A DNA stretch of 64,000 bases. It comes from Phycisphaerales bacterium (lineage in GTDB: Bacteria; Planctomycetota; Phycisphaerae; UBA1845; UTPLA1). Below are positions 19,265 through 29,670 of the stretch, piece by piece. The translations under genes and the position numbers were made by a program. A model generated the notes under the pieces. It ran no database searches, was not told the origin of the DNA, and saw only the letters and a list, made by a program, of their open reading frames with translations. Position 1 is the stretch's first letter. Every line of letters begins with the position of its first letter. The stretch is from the NCBI GenBank assembly GCA_022360095.1, contig JAKSDK010000778.1, forward strand, positions 223,903 to 287,902. The letters run 5' to 3'.

Positions 19265-21988
19265 ATGACCAAAACCACTCAAAACGATCCATTCGGAGCC
19301 AGGGCGACACTTGAAACCAAAGCCGGACCGGTCACGATTTTCCGGCTCAACAAGTTGATCGACGACGACATCGGCCGGATTCAACACTTGCCGTTCAGTA
19401 TCAAGGTGCTGCTTGAAAACGCATTGCGGCACGCCGGCGACGGCATTGTCGAGGCATCGGACGTTGAGAATCTCGCCTCCTGGAACGTCACCGATGGGAG
19501 TTCATCGGGTGAGGAGGTGCCGTTTTCACCTGCCCGTGTTGTTTTACAGGACTTCACCGGTGTCCCGGCCCTTGTTGACCTCGCGGCCATGCGTTCGGCG
19601 ATGGTAAGACTCGGCGGGGATGCCCGGAAGATCAATCCTCTTGTTCCCGTTGATTTGGTCATCGACCACTCGGTGCAGGTTGACAAGTTCGGCTCGGCTG
19701 ACGCGCTTCTGTTGAATGAGGACATCGAATTTGCTCGAAATCGCGAGCGTTACGAGTTCCTTCGTTGGGGGCAGCAGGCTTTTGACAACCTCCGCGTCGT
19801 GCCGCCGGCCACAGGCATCGTTCATCAGGTCAACCTGGAATATCTGGCCAAAGTGGTGATGCGACGTGAGGTCGATGGTCAAATCTCGGCCTTTCCGGAC
19901 ACGCTGGTCGGCACCGACAGTCACACGACGATGATCAACGCACTCGGCGTCCTCGGCTGGGGCGTCGGCGGCATCGAGGCGGAGGCGTGCATGCTTGGAC
20001 AGCCGATCTACATGCTTACGCCTGAAGTCATCGGCTTCAAGCTAAACGGCCGATTGCCGGAAGGGGCGACGGCGACCGATCTGGTCCTGACCGTCACTCA
20101 AATGCTTCGTGAAAAAGGCGTGGTCGGTCGGTTCGTCGAATTCTACGGCGACGGGCTGAGCGAACTGAGTCTGCCTGATCGCGCCACCATTGCCAACATG
20201 GCCCCTGAATACGGCGCCACGATGGGATTTTTCCCCATCGACGAAGAGACGCTTGCTTTCTTGCGGAGGACCGGTCGTTCGGAGGACGAGGTGGATCTCG
20301 TCGAGCGCTATGCCAAAGAGCAGTGCCTGTTTCGAACCGACGGCATGTCCGAACCTGTTTTCACGGACACCCTGTTCTTGGAGCTTTCCACCGTTGAGCC
20401 GAGCCTCGCCGGTCCCAAGCGTCCGCAAGATCGCGTTCGGCTGACCGATATGAAAAAGTCATTCCAGGCTTCGCTGACCGCTCCGATTGTGAATCGAGGA
20501 TATGAGCTCAGCCCCCAGGACCTCAAGCGGCGCGGCGTGATCAAGAACAATGGCGACTCCGACGAAATCGGTCATGGGGCCGTCGTCATCGCGGCGATCA
20601 CCAGTTGCACGAACACAAGCAATCCATCGGTGATGGTGGGTGCAGGTATTCTTGCCAAGAAGGCCGTCGAGCGCGGTCTGAAGGTCAAGCCGTATGTGAA
20701 GACCAGTCTCGCCCCTGGTTCCAAAGTCGTCACCGACTATCTACAAAAGGCCGGCCTGGACACCTATCTGGAGAAGCTCGGCTTCTACACCGTCGGCTAC
20801 GGTTGCACGACCTGCATCGGCAACAGCGGTCCGTTGCCAGAACCCGTCGCCGCTGCGGTGTCGGAAAACAATCTGGTCGCTGCGAGTGTTCTGAGCGGCA
20901 ACCGTAATTTCGAGGGGCGCGTCAGTCCGCTGACTCGCGCCAACTATCTCGCGTCGCCGCCGTTGGTCGTGGCCTATGCGCTTGCCGGGAGCACCGACAT
21001 CGACCTGACGGTCGATCCGCTCGGCACGGACACTCAGGGCAAGCAGGTTTATCTCCGTGACATCTGGCCCACGAAGGCGGAGGTTGAAGACGCCGTTGCG
21101 CAATCGATTACACCGGAGATGTTCAAACGGCAATACGGCAACGTTTTTGACGGCAACGAGAAATGGAACCGTATCCAGGTTAGTGAGGCAGGCGCCTATG
21201 AATGGGATTCTGGAAGCACGTATATTCAAGAGCCGCCGTTCTTCGTGGATTTGAGCCCGGAGCCTGAGTCGATCAAGCCCATCGAAAACGCTCGTGTGTT
21301 GGTCATGGTCGCCGACTCGGTGACGACGGATCACATCTCGCCCGCCGGGACGATTCCGAAGGACGGTCCCGCCGGCAAGTTTCTCGTCGAGCACGGGGTC
21401 GAATCAAGAGATTTCAACAGCTTCGGATCGCGCCGGGGTAACGATCGCATCATGACTCGCGGTACGTTTGCGAACATCCGACTGCGCAATCTGCTCGCTC
21501 CCGGCACCGAGGGCGGTGTCACGCGCTATCTGCCCAATGGGGAGCAGATGAGCATCTACGACGCTTCGCTCAAGTACAAGGAAACGAATACGCCGCTTCT
21601 CGTTTTGGCCGGTGCCGAATATGGCACGGGCTCGTCACGTGACTGGGCGGCGAAAGGCACGCTTTTGTTGGGCATCAAGGCCGTCCTCGCCGTCAGCTAT
21701 GAGCGCATCCACCGCAGCAATCTCGTCTTTATGGGCGTTTTGCCGCTGCAGTTCAGGAACGGGGAGTCCCGCGAGTCGCTTGGTCTGACCGGCGAGGAAA
21801 CCTTTACGATCGAAGGTCTTTCAGATGACCTAAAGCCCCGGCAGCAGGTGACCGTTGTGGCCACCGCGCCCGGCGGAGGTGGTGAGAAGCGCTTCCAGAC
21901 CGCCGTCCGGATCGATACTCCGGTCGAAATCGACTACTACCGGAACGGTGGCATTCTTCAGACCGTTCTGCGGAACATGATGAAGTAG
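19265..21988 (+). CDS. acnA: Aconitate hydratase A
   Basis: 907 aa, standard AcnA length. It interconverts citrate and isocitrate in the TCA cycle using a [4Fe-4S] cluster. The cluster cysteines are visible: C448 in [11 protein letters not shown], and C514 and C517 in [14 protein letters not shown]. Other landmarks are [31 protein letters not shown] near 215-235, and the swivel domain with [14 protein letters not shown] and [21 protein letters not shown] 19265 follows a GAAAGG ribosome site. It is monocistronic, flanked by unrelated genes. AcnA enzymes can also bind RNA when they lose the cluster, but nothing here shows that. Confidence 0.97.
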   Translation: MTKTTQNDPFGARATLETKAGPVTIFRLNKLIDDDIGRIQHLPFSIKVLLENALRHAGDGIVEASDVENLASWNVTDGSSSGEEVPFSPARVVLQDFTGVPALVDLAAMRSAMVRLGGDARKINPLVPVDLVIDHSVQVDKFGSADALLLNEDIEFARNRERYEFLRWGQQAFDNLRVVPPATGIVHQVNLEYLAKVVMRREVDGQISAFPDTLVGTDSHTTMINALGVLGWGVGGIEAEACMLGQPIYMLTPEVIGFKLNGRLPEGATATDLVLTVTQMLREKGVVGRFVEFYGDGLSELSLPDRATIANMAPEYGATMGFFPIDEETLAFLRRTGRSEDEVDLVERYAKEQCLFRTDGMSEPVFTDTLFLELSTVEPSLAGPKRPQDRVRLTDMKKSFQASLTAPIVNRGYELSPQDLKRRGVIKNNGDSDEIGHGAVVIAAITSCTNTSNPSVMVGAGILAKKAVERGLKVKPYVKTSLAPGSKVVTDYLQKAGLDTYLEKLGFYTVGYGCTTCIGNSGPLPEPVAAAVSENNLVAASVLSGNRNFEGRVSPLTRANYLASPPLVVAYALAGSTDIDLTVDPLGTDTQGKQVYLRDIWPTKAEVEDAVAQSITPEMFKRQYGNVFDGNEKWNRIQVSEAGAYEWDSGSTYIQEPPFFVDLSPEPESIKPIENARVLVMVADSVTTDHISPAGTIPKDGPAGKFLVEHGVESRDFNSFGSRRGNDRIMTRGTFANIRLRNLLAPGTEGGVTRYLPNGEQMSIYDASLKYKETNTPLLVLAGAEYGTGSSRDWAAKGTLLLGIKAVLAVSYERIHRSNLVFMGVLPLQFRNGESRESLGLTGEETFTIEGLSDDLKPRQQVTVVATAPGGGGEKRFQTAVRIDTPVEIDYYRNGGILQTVLRNMMK

Positions 21989-22163
21989 GATGCGGGGCGG
22001 GTTCGATCCGCCCAAGCTGACGATGCGTATGTGCGCCAATATTACGGCGGGCAGAGCCCGTGCTACGTTTACTCAGTTCGAAAAAGGTTTCCTAGACTGG
22101 ACGTGGAATCTTGTTAAGAATGCAAGTTGGTGACGTTGATTAGGTAATGACCCTTGGACGAAT

Positions 22164-23141
22164 ATGATGGTGGCGACGACGGAAAAAAACATGTGGGCGG
22201 TCGAACTTCTTGATGCCGCCAAAACCTATGGCAAGACCATACAGGCGCTTCGAGGTGTCAATGTCCAGGTCGGACGTGGCGAGATCTTCGGTCTCCTGGG
22301 GCCGAACGGGGCGGGAAAAAGTACGCTTGTCAAGATTATGATGACGGTGATCAAACCGGACCGTGTTCGAGGCACGGTCCTCGGGCAGCCGGTCGGGCAC
22401 CGTGCGACGATGGCTCGGATCGGCTACCTGCCGGAGGCCCATCGGTTCCCGGCTTATCTGACCGGGGCACAACTGCTGGATTATTTCGCGGCGCTCGCGA
22501 AGGTGAGCCGTTCTGACCGTCGCGGACGTGCGGCGCGCCTGTTGGAACGCGTCGGTATGAGTCAATGGGCGAATACCAAGATTTCCAAATACTCTAAAGG
22601 CATGCTCCAACGGTTGGGGATCGCGCAGGCACTGATGAACGACCCTGATCTCGTGGTTTTGGATGAACCGACCGACGGCTTGGACCCGATCGGCAGGCGC
22701 CACGTTCGAGAACTGCTGCTGGAGCTGAAGGCCGCCGGCAAGACGATCTTCCTGAATTCGCATCTACTGAGCGAACTGGAACAGGTTTGCGATCGCGTCG
22801 TCATTCTGGTGGCCGGAAGCGTTGCGAAACAAGGCACGTTAGGCGAGCTGATGCAGCACACCCTCGAATACCGTATCGTTGCCGAGGGCGACCTTTCGAA
22901 GCGGGACGGTGAGATCAAGCGTCTCGGCGGTCGCATCGACGGAGACACGATCACACTCGATCATCAAAACCGTGCCAAGGTTAATGAAGTCATCGACCTT
23001 TTGCGCTCAGGCGGACATCTGATCGAATCGGTCACACCCAAACGGTTCAGTCTGGAAGATATTTTCGTCGAGGCAATGGGCCACGCGACCACACCGGATG
23101 GCGGGATCCCCATGGGGAAACCCGTGGCACGACCAAGTTAG
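22164..23141 (+). CDS. ABC transporter ATP-binding protein (ABC-2 type exporter)
   Basis: 325 aa. Walker A LLGPNGAGKSTLVK, Q-loop region YLPEAHRFP, signature YSKGMLQRLGIAQAL, Walker B DLVVLDEPTDGLDP and switch His in FLNSHLLSELEQ are all present, so the ATPase should be active. The C-terminal part (about 225-325) resembles the regulatory extension of CcmA/NatA/DrrA-like exporters (SVTPKRFSLEDIFVEAMG). It is followed 14 bp later by the permease gene, forming a two-gene exporter. The substrate is unknown. ATG at 22164 and 22167 are both possible; no strong ribosome site was seen. Confidence 0.93.
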   Translation: MMVATTEKNMWAVELLDAAKTYGKTIQALRGVNVQVGRGEIFGLLGPNGAGKSTLVKIMMTVIKPDRVRGTVLGQPVGHRATMARIGYLPEAHRFPAYLTGAQLLDYFAALAKVSRSDRRGRAARLLERVGMSQWANTKISKYSKGMLQRLGIAQALMNDPDLVVLDEPTDGLDPIGRRHVRELLLELKAAGKTIFLNSHLLSELEQVCDRVVILVAGSVAKQGTLGELMQHTLEYRIVAEGDLSKRDGEIKRLGGRIDGDTITLDHQNRAKVNEVIDLLRSGGHLIESVTPKRFSLEDIFVEAMGHATTPDGGIPMGKPVARPS

Positions 23142-23155
23142 GAACGGACACCGCG

Positions 23156-24181
23156 ATGTTGATGCAGTTTTGGGCCATGATCGTTGATTGCTTTCGTGAA
23201 GCTCTGGACAGAAAGCTGTTCTGGGTCATGGCGGGTATCAGTGTGCTCATCGCCGGGGTCATGGCATGTATTCGTCTCGACGAGGCCGGCATCCATGTTC
23301 TGTTCTTTGATAAGCCTTTCGAAACAGACGTTTTCGCTGAAGGAAATCCGGCTGGTCGGGCCCGCGTCGGTGCCGTCCTGACCAAATACATTGGAGGCAT
23401 TTACATCAGTTGGATCGGAATCGTCATCGCACTGGTTGCCACGGCGGGCATTTTTCCGACTTTGATGGAACGCGGCGCGATCGACGTCGTGCTCGCGAAG
23501 CCTATGTCAAGACCGATGATATTTCTTGGCAAGTATTTCGGCGGTATGATTTTTGTGACCATTCAGGCCTCTATTTTCATCTTGCTCACGCTGCTTGTCG
23601 TGGGCATTCGTTGGGGCTATTGGATCTGGCCTTATCTTTGGTGCATTCCGCTCATTGTGGTGTTGTTCAGCTACGTTTATGCGTTTTGTGTGCTGTTCGG
23701 TGTCGTGACGCGCAATTCGATGGCTGCGCTTCTTCTCACCATGTTGGCCTGGATCGGGATCTACATGCCTCAAGCGGTTCACGAAACCTTGATCGGATTG
23801 GAGCCGGTCGGAATCGAGATCGACGAGAAATGGTTGAAACTCAGTGCTGCCGCAAAGACCATTGTCCCCAAGACTCGGGACATTCCACATATCGCCGGGA
23901 ATGTCATTGGCGCATCCACCAGTGCGGAAGTATTCCTCTCCGCAGCAGATCCCGGGCCACAATCGCAGTCTTTTTCGGCGGTTCCTCATGAATCCACCGA
24001 TGGATCAATCTCAGGGACTTTTTCGACAGGGCCCGCCGCACCTCCGTCGCCTGATGCCTTGGTCGAAGCGGAACGCAAGCTCGCCGACGTCAGCCTCGTG
24101 AAGTCCATCGGATCATCTCTCTTGTTCGAGGCCGTGATCGTCTTGATCGCGATGTGGAAGTTCAGCCGACGTGATTTCTAA
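23156..24181 (+). CDS. ABC-2 type transporter permease
   Basis: 341 aa. The N-terminal cytoplasmic segment (DCFREALDRKLFWVMAGIS) leads into the first membrane helix. A loop of about 60 residues follows, then about four closely spaced helices (YISWIGIVIALVATAGIFP; MIFVTIQASIFILLTLLVV; WPYLWCIPLIVVLFSYVYAF; SMAALLLTMLAWIGIYM). A long extracytoplasmic loop rich in Ser/Pro precedes a final helix (SLLFEAVIVLIAMWKF). This is the ABC-2 fold used for export of drugs, lipids or for gliding/Nos systems. It pairs with the ATPase just upstream. It is convergent with the anti-sigma-like gene. Confidence 0.9.
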   Translation: MLMQFWAMIVDCFREALDRKLFWVMAGISVLIAGVMACIRLDEAGIHVLFFDKPFETDVFAEGNPAGRARVGAVLTKYIGGIYISWIGIVIALVATAGIFPTLMERGAIDVVLAKPMSRPMIFLGKYFGGMIFVTIQASIFILLTLLVVGIRWGYWIWPYLWCIPLIVVLFSYVYAFCVLFGVVTRNSMAALLLTMLAWIGIYMPQAVHETLIGLEPVGIEIDEKWLKLSAAAKTIVPKTRDIPHIAGNVIGASTSAEVFLSAADPGPQSQSFSAVPHESTDGSISGTFSTGPAAPPSPDALVEAERKLADVSLVKSIGSSLLFEAVIVLIAMWKFSRRDF

Positions 24182-24214
24182 AGGTCGTAAAGCCTTTTCG
24201 GCGAAAGCGTGACT

Positions 24215-25027
24215 CTAGCCTCCGAAACTTCGCGGTCGAAAATCCTTCTTCCATTCTTTCGGTGTGTTCATCTCTTTCAGCAGATCCAGCACGCGCGGTT
24301 TGTCAAGCCGTGAGACCTCGTAGAGCATCAGATGATCGAGCTTTCGCTTGTGCAGCTTCAGGCCGGACGCCGGATCGACCGTCTGGCCTCTGTCCGCGGT
24401 GACTCGGTCTACGAAGACGATAATGCCCTTGCCGTCGGCCTTTGCGGTGAGAAGGATGCTGTTTTGCGTAATCGTGTTCGCATAGGAAAGCCCGAGGACC
24501 TCGACGCCGGCCGGAGCCTGTGCGAGTGCCAGGCCTTTGCCAAGGCGATAGTCGAAGGTGCAGGCGAATTCCTTTTCGTCCTCGCATGCCCAGTCTGCCT
24601 TGAAGTTGTTTTGGGCGAATTTTTGATAAGCCTGAGCAAGCGTGAGCTTGGGGAAACGAGGTTTAAATTCCTGGACGGGGGGGGTGAGCAATGACCAGGC
24701 GTACCAACCTCCTCCACCCAATGCAATCAACAACGAGGCCGCTGCAACGACGGCCCGGGGGCGTAGCCAACCCTTTGATCGGCGTGTTGTCTTTGTCATT
24801 TCGTCGGAACGCGCGACCAACTGATCAATGTCGAGCGTTTGTCCGTCGGGAGGTGAGAACAGGCGTTTCAGGGAATTATCGATCTCGGACTGCAGGTCCA
24901 ACTCGGAGCGAACCGCCGCGTTCTTTTCCAGGAAACGTTGAAACTCCGCCTTTTGCGCCTCGTTGAGCCTGTCGTCGAGGTAGGCATCGATCCAGCGTTG
25001 CAGTTTCTCCTGATCTTTACGTGTCAC
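24215..25027 (-). CDS. Membrane anti-sigma-factor-like protein
   Basis: The GTG at 25027 is chosen as start (270 aa) because it overlaps the sigma factor stop as GTGA and has AAAAGGA seven bases upstream; a longer frame begins at 25063. Residues 1-60 are a charged helical region (LQRWIDAYLDDRLNEAQKAE, FQRFLEKNAAVRSELDLQSE), the place where anti-sigma domains sit; no zinc-binding HxxxCxxC was seen. One transmembrane helix follows at about 105-125 (AVVAAASLLIALGGGGWYAW). An extracytoplasmic domain of about 140 residues with two or three Cys (KADWACEDEKEFACTF) completes it. Coupling to the sigma gene indicates that it sequesters or senses for that sigma factor. Confidence 0.85.
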   Translation of the reverse strand: MTRKDQEKLQRWIDAYLDDRLNEAQKAEFQRFLEKNAAVRSELDLQSEIDNSLKRLFSPPDGQTLDIDQLVARSDEMTKTTRRSKGWLRPRAVVAAASLLIALGGGGWYAWSLLTPPVQEFKPRFPKLTLAQAYQKFAQNNFKADWACEDEKEFACTFDYRLGKGLALAQAPAGVEVLGLSYANTITQNSILLTAKADGKGIIVFVDRVTADRGQTVDPASGLKLHKRKLDHLMLYEVSRLDKPRVLDLLKEMNTPKEWKKDFRPRSFGG

Positions 25028-25671
25028 GACGGCGTCCTTTTCGTCGAAGTACGGTCCCGCCACAAGTTCGCCAGCTTCCCTCGCAGGAACTGGCGTGTAC
25101 GGTGAACATGACTCATGGCCGTCCCTTCAGGAATTTCCATAACTCTTGATATTTCGGCATAGTCCAGACCTCCCAATGTTTTCAGTAACAGGCATGCCCG
25201 GGCCACGTCGCTCACGTCATGAAGGGCCTGCATGATACGGTCGTCAAAGTGGCCCTGGTCCGCCGGCAATTCACCACGTGCACCCAGACGAAGGTCCGCC
25301 GGTTGATCCGGCGTGCCCGCATGAGGCTTTGCTTCCAGAGTGCTGTCAAGATCGAGGCTGACCGACCTTCGGCGATGCTCTTTGCGTGCGGTGTTCATCG
25401 CGACGTGGCGGACCATTTGCCCCATCCATGCAGTAAAGTTTGTTCCCGGTTTGAATTGCTCCAACTTGGACAAAGCAATAACCGTCGCTTCCTGGACAAT
25501 GTCATCGGCCATGGAACGGTCCCCCGTCGTGCCGGCGGCGATCAGCCAGAGAATGCGAGATGAACGCTCGAATTGCGCTGCAAAATCGTCCATACCCCCA
25601 GTCTTCGCATTCTTGGGCTCATCGGTATCCGGCTTTGTGACTGGACCGCTCGGTTGTTTATGCTTTGTCAT
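25024..25671 (-). CDS. ECF-family RNA polymerase sigma factor
   Basis: 215 aa. Region 2 is seen as ADDIVQEATVIALSKLEQFK and FTAWMGQMVRHVAMNTARKE, and region 4 as DVARACLLLKTLGGLDYAEI, EIPEGTAMSHVHRTRQFLRG. These bind the -10 and -35 elements of target promoters. The linker (about 110-150) is longer than usual. The stop overlaps the start of the membrane anti-sigma-like gene by four bases, so the two form a classic sigma/anti-sigma pair. The signal and regulon are unknown. Confidence 0.92.
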   Translation of the reverse strand: MTKHKQPSGPVTKPDTDEPKNAKTGGMDDFAAQFERSSRILWLIAAGTTGDRSMADDIVQEATVIALSKLEQFKPGTNFTAWMGQMVRHVAMNTARKEHRRRSVSLDLDSTLEAKPHAGTPDQPADLRLGARGELPADQGHFDDRIMQALHDVSDVARACLLLKTLGGLDYAEISRVMEIPEGTAMSHVHRTRQFLRGKLANLWRDRTSTKRTPS

Positions 25672-25837
25672 ATGTTATGACATCATGTGAATATTGCATT
25701 ATTTTTGTCGTCTTTTTGCGTCATTATCCGCACCTCTGCTCGCCGGCATCAAATGGGTGCAATCCTTTCTTGCGGGTCGCAGATCGAACACTCGGAGATA
25801 GGGCGATTGTTACGGGCCGGTCACGACGAGAGGACGA

Positions 25838-26833
25838 CTAAACCTCCCCCTTGAGTTCGCGTGACATCAATTCCCCCAGGGTGGCGATGACCTCTTTGCC
25901 TTCGAACAATACGCCGTGGACAGCTTCCGTGATCGGCATTTCAACGCCGTATTGACCCGCAAGCTCTCGAACACTCCGAGTCGTCGGTATTCCTTCGATG
26001 ACGGAAGTCGTCGAGCGGATGACGTCCTCGGCGCTTTTGCCCTTGCCGATCTGCTCGCCGGCGGACCGGTTTCGACCGACAGGCGACGTACAAGTTGTGA
26101 CAAGGTCTCCAAGACCTGCAAGGCCGCTGAACGTCTCCGGGCGTGCTCCCATGGCCATACCGAGTCGTTGGATCTCGACAAGACCTCGCGTCAACAGGGC
26201 GGCTTTGGCGTTGTCGCCGGCCTTGAGCCCATCCACGATGCCTGCCGCAAGCGCGATGATATTCTTCGTGGCGCCTGCCAACTCGACGCCAAGCAGATCT
26301 GTGTTGGTATAGACGCGAAACCACTGCGAGGAGAAGGTTTCCTGAACGAGTTTTGCCTGCGACTCGTCCTCGCTGGCGGCGACGACGGTGGCCGGAAGGC
26401 ATCGGGCAAGCTCGGCGGCGATGCTCGGACCACTTAAAGCGACGACCGCGGTCGATCCGACCACGTCCGTGATAATCTGAGTAGGGCGAAGCAAAGTCTT
26501 GTTCTCGATTCCTTTCGACACGCTGGTCGTCGGAATGTCTGTCGGGTAAAAAGCGGCCAGTTTCTCAAACACGTTTCGGATGTATTGACATGGCACGGCC
26601 GAGAGAATGAGTTCGGCCCCTTGGAAGACGGCTTGCGGATCGGTGGTGAACGACACGCGATCGGGGATTTTCAGACCCGGCAGGTGCCGACGATTTTCCT
26701 TGGTGGCCTTCAGGGCTTCGATGTGATCGCGCGAAGCGCCCCACATCCGCACGTGGACACCGCGATCTGCCAGCATCACGCTGCACACCGTCGCCATCTG
26801 ACCGTCACCGATGACCGCGACTTGTTCGATCAT
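25838..26833 (-). CDS. gpsA: NAD(P)+-dependent glycerol-3-phosphate dehydrogenase
   Basis: 331 aa, typical GpsA length. It reduces dihydroxyacetone phosphate to sn-glycerol-3-phosphate for phospholipid synthesis. The Rossmann motif is VAVIGDGQMATVCSVMLADR (GxGxxA type). LSAVPCQYIRNVFE, SVSKGIENKTLLRPTQII, ALSGPSIAAEL and the catalytic Lys region ELAGATKNIIALAAGIVDGL are all family hallmarks, as are FSGLAGLGDLVTTCTSPVGRNR and the C-terminal MPITEAVHGVLFEGK. It lies 95 bp downstream of the Ser/Thr kinase gene on the same strand and may share its transcript. Confidence 0.96.
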   Translation of the reverse strand: MIEQVAVIGDGQMATVCSVMLADRGVHVRMWGASRDHIEALKATKENRRHLPGLKIPDRVSFTTDPQAVFQGAELILSAVPCQYIRNVFEKLAAFYPTDIPTTSVSKGIENKTLLRPTQIITDVVGSTAVVALSGPSIAAELARCLPATVVAASEDESQAKLVQETFSSQWFRVYTNTDLLGVELAGATKNIIALAAGIVDGLKAGDNAKAALLTRGLVEIQRLGMAMGARPETFSGLAGLGDLVTTCTSPVGRNRSAGEQIGKGKSAEDVIRSTTSVIEGIPTTRSVRELAGQYGVEMPITEAVHGVLFEGKEVIATLGELMSRELKGEV

Positions 26834-26928
26834 GGCGGCCTATTAAACACATGTTGGATCGTCGTGGCAAATGGGTGCAGTTACGATGGATGAAATCCGG
26901 GCGTGGTGGTTGGCCCTTGCGCGCTCAA

Positions 26929-29670
26929 TCAAGAGCCGCCGGCGTTGTCGGCTTCCAGAATGTTTGTCCAGCGCTTCACCTCGTCATGGTTTTCCATCGC
27001 CTGATAAACACCGATCAACTCACCTACCGCGTGCTTTGTGATCGGATGCACGTCACCCAGCGTGGCCTGAAGGCCTTCGTAGCCCGCCAGAAGTTGTTTC
27101 TCGGCGTCCGCGTATCGTTCAAGATTCGCCAGGCACGCGCCCCAGGTCGTTCGCATACCGGGTGTATGCCAATCATCAGGCGGAAGGACGCGTTCGGCCG
27201 ATTCGACGACTTGTTGATAGATGCGCTCCGCTTTGGCAAACTGACGCAAATCACGGTAAAGATTGGCGAGGTGAAATCGTGCCATCAATGTTTGCACATG
27301 TTCTTCCCCAAGCGAGTCTTGACATGTCGACAGGATCTCCTTCAACAGAGCTTCTGCTTCGTCGACCTTGCCGCCGAGCTCGAGCAACTGAACCAGGTTG
27401 TTCGCGGTAATCAAGGTGTCCGGATGTTCCTCTCCGTGGACCCGTCGTCGCGTCTTGACGGCGAGTTGCAAGAGTGACGTGGCCTCGTCGGTTTTTCCTC
27501 GGGCCTGGAGCAGTTGGGCCAGATTATTCATCGACACCAGCGTGTTGTTGTGTTCCTCGCCAAGTTCCTGCAGACTTCCTTCATAGGCGCGGCGCAGCAT
27601 GGACTCGGCTTCAGGCAGGTTGCCGAGATGTCCCAGCAGCATCCCCAAATTGCTGGCGGACAAGAGGGTGTGGGGATGTCGGTCTCCCCAGACGCGGCTC
27701 GCGTCTTCCAATACTTGTCGAAACATCGGCTCTGCCTCGGCCAGCTTGCCTTGATCGCGAAGTGTGTTTGCCAGGTTGTTAGTGCAAACAATGGTTTCAG
27801 GATGGAGTTCGCCCATCTTCCTCGTGCGAATGTCAACCAGTTTGCGAAAAAGTTCCTCCGCCTGGTGAAGACGCCCTATCGTTCTAAGGAGGTTGGCCAA
27901 ATTGTTGGTCACAAGAAGCGTCAGGGTGTGTTCCTCACCGCTTATATGCGCAGCGAGGTCCAACGTCTTTCGATACATTTGCTCGGCCTCGTCGTACTTG
28001 GCCTGATCTTGAAGCAGGGAGGCCATCTGCATCATGGTGGTCATCGTATCCACGTGTTCCTCGGTCAGGATACGACGCTGAGCCTCCAAGGCACGTTGAT
28101 ACAACGGCTCGGCTTCATCTGTGCGCCCTTCGAACTGAAGTAGAACGGCAAATTCATACATCGACAGCAAGGTATCAGGGGCATCGGGCCCCGCGTATTC
28201 CGTACAGAGATCAAGCGCCTTTTTCAAATACGGCTCAGCTTCTTTGTAGAGTCCCAGTTCGCGGTAGGTGACACCGATCGTACGACGAACGGAAGCCTCG
28301 AGCGTCGGCTGCCCCGAAAACTCGCCTCCTTCGATTCGGCGAGCAGCCTCGTCCAGAACCTCTCGAACGCTGACGTCGCGTCCCATGGTCGTCTTGGGAC
28401 TGGCAGAACCGAGCATCTCTTTCAGGAAGGCGTTGACCGCTTTCGCCTTGGCGGTCTCGGCCTTGGCAATTTTCTCATTCTCCTCGGCAATGCGTCTTTG
28501 ATCCGCTTCAGCGTCGCGTGCGTTTGCGGCGTCGTGCCAGAAGCTCAACGAGACAATGAAACCGGCCGTGACCAGTCCGACGAACCCGACGCCGGCGGCG
28601 ACGGGAAACTTATGGCGTCTTAGATGTTTGCCTAGAACATAGACGACCGAATCTCCCTTGGCCTCGATCGGCTCGCCCGAGAGATAACGACGGATTTCGC
28701 GGGCGAGATCGCCGCCGCTCTCATAGCGTTGCTCTCGATCTTTTCGGAGACATTTCAGTACGATCTGATCCACCTCGTCATCGATCCGGGGATCGATGGT
28801 GCCGGGTTTCGGCGGATCGATGTTGCAGATGTTGTCCAGAACGTCGCGAAGATGGCCGGTGACGTCATAAGGAAAACGGCGCGCCAGAATCTGATACAGC
28901 ATGACGCCCATCGAATAGACGTCCGTTCGAATGTCCACTTTATCCGGTTTGCCTTCGAGTTGCTCGGGACTCGACCACGGCAGAGATCCGATGAATTGCC
29001 CCGTCGTTGTTCGCATGAAGTGATCGGAGTCGGCGATGACGTCGAACTCGTCAACTTTGGCAAGACCGAAGTCCATCACATGAGGCTCGCCGCTGGGATC
29101 CACACGGATGTTGCTCGGCTTCAGATCGCGATGAATCACGCCGCGCAGGTGCGCGACGTGGACGGCGTCGCAAATCTTGGCAAAGAGCTCGAGTGTTTGG
29201 TGAACGGAAAGATTGTGTTTGACCACATAGTCATCCAGGGGCAGGCCCTGAATATAGTCCATGATAAAATAAAAGTGGCCTGCCGACGAACCACTGTCCA
29301 GGATCGTCACGATGTTGGGGTGCTTGAGCTGGCCGAGAATCTGGACTTCTCGCTCAAATCGGGCTCGGTCCTGAGGACCCGCGAACGGACCCTCTCGCAT
29401 CACCTTGATCGCGACGTTGCGACGGGTCGTCGGTTGGATGGACTTGAAGACCATCCCCTGGCCGCCACGGTGGATTTCCCCACTGATTTCATAACCTGGA
29501 AGGCACTGGGAAAGGGCCTCGGAAATGCCCGCGTCCGCACCGAACGAATGGGGTGCGGAGCTGCGGTTCCGAACCTCCTCAAACTCCTGACGGGCAGCCT
29601 CGATCCAGTCTGAATGAGAGGAGCCGGAAACCGCTGCTTTGCTCTGATCGTGTTCTCGATTATCAATCAT
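26929..29670 (-). CDS. Membrane Ser/Thr protein kinase with C-terminal TPR array
   Basis: 913 aa. The kinase domain (about 60-335) has a Gly-rich loop (HRGGQGMVF), Lys in VAIKVMRE (K89), HRDLKPSN (H180) and the DFG at 200-202 (MDFGLAK), so it should be active. A single transmembrane helix lies at about 354-376 (FPVAAGVGFVGLVTAGFIVS). A coiled region rich in Ala/Glu/Lys follows, then about eleven tetratricopeptide repeats of the 42-residue kinesin-light-chain type (AEPLYQRALEAQRRILTEEH style). This kinase-TPR architecture is typical of planctomycetes. Its ATG overlaps the end of the upstream sigma gene by eight bases, implying coupled expression and probably a shared signalling path. Confidence 0.95.
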   Translation of the reverse strand: MIDNREHDQSKAAVSGSSHSDWIEAARQEFEEVRNRSSAPHSFGADAGISEALSQCLPGYEISGEIHRGGQGMVFKSIQPTTRRNVAIKVMREGPFAGPQDRARFEREVQILGQLKHPNIVTILDSGSSAGHFYFIMDYIQGLPLDDYVVKHNLSVHQTLELFAKICDAVHVAHLRGVIHRDLKPSNIRVDPSGEPHVMDFGLAKVDEFDVIADSDHFMRTTTGQFIGSLPWSSPEQLEGKPDKVDIRTDVYSMGVMLYQILARRFPYDVTGHLRDVLDNICNIDPPKPGTIDPRIDDEVDQIVLKCLRKDREQRYESGGDLAREIRRYLSGEPIEAKGDSVVYVLGKHLRRHKFPVAAGVGFVGLVTAGFIVSLSFWHDAANARDAEADQRRIAEENEKIAKAETAKAKAVNAFLKEMLGSASPKTTMGRDVSVREVLDEAARRIEGGEFSGQPTLEASVRRTIGVTYRELGLYKEAEPYLKKALDLCTEYAGPDAPDTLLSMYEFAVLLQFEGRTDEAEPLYQRALEAQRRILTEEHVDTMTTMMQMASLLQDQAKYDEAEQMYRKTLDLAAHISGEEHTLTLLVTNNLANLLRTIGRLHQAEELFRKLVDIRTRKMGELHPETIVCTNNLANTLRDQGKLAEAEPMFRQVLEDASRVWGDRHPHTLLSASNLGMLLGHLGNLPEAESMLRRAYEGSLQELGEEHNNTLVSMNNLAQLLQARGKTDEATSLLQLAVKTRRRVHGEEHPDTLITANNLVQLLELGGKVDEAEALLKEILSTCQDSLGEEHVQTLMARFHLANLYRDLRQFAKAERIYQQVVESAERVLPPDDWHTPGMRTTWGACLANLERYADAEKQLLAGYEGLQATLGDVHPITKHAVGELIGVYQAMENHDEVKRWTNILEADNAGGS

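Noticed and set aside
18320..19432. 370-residue minus-strand open frame opposite the lipoprotein gene
   Set aside because: The plus strand has a lipobox and ribosome site; the minus frame also runs into the aconitase start and shows no domain.
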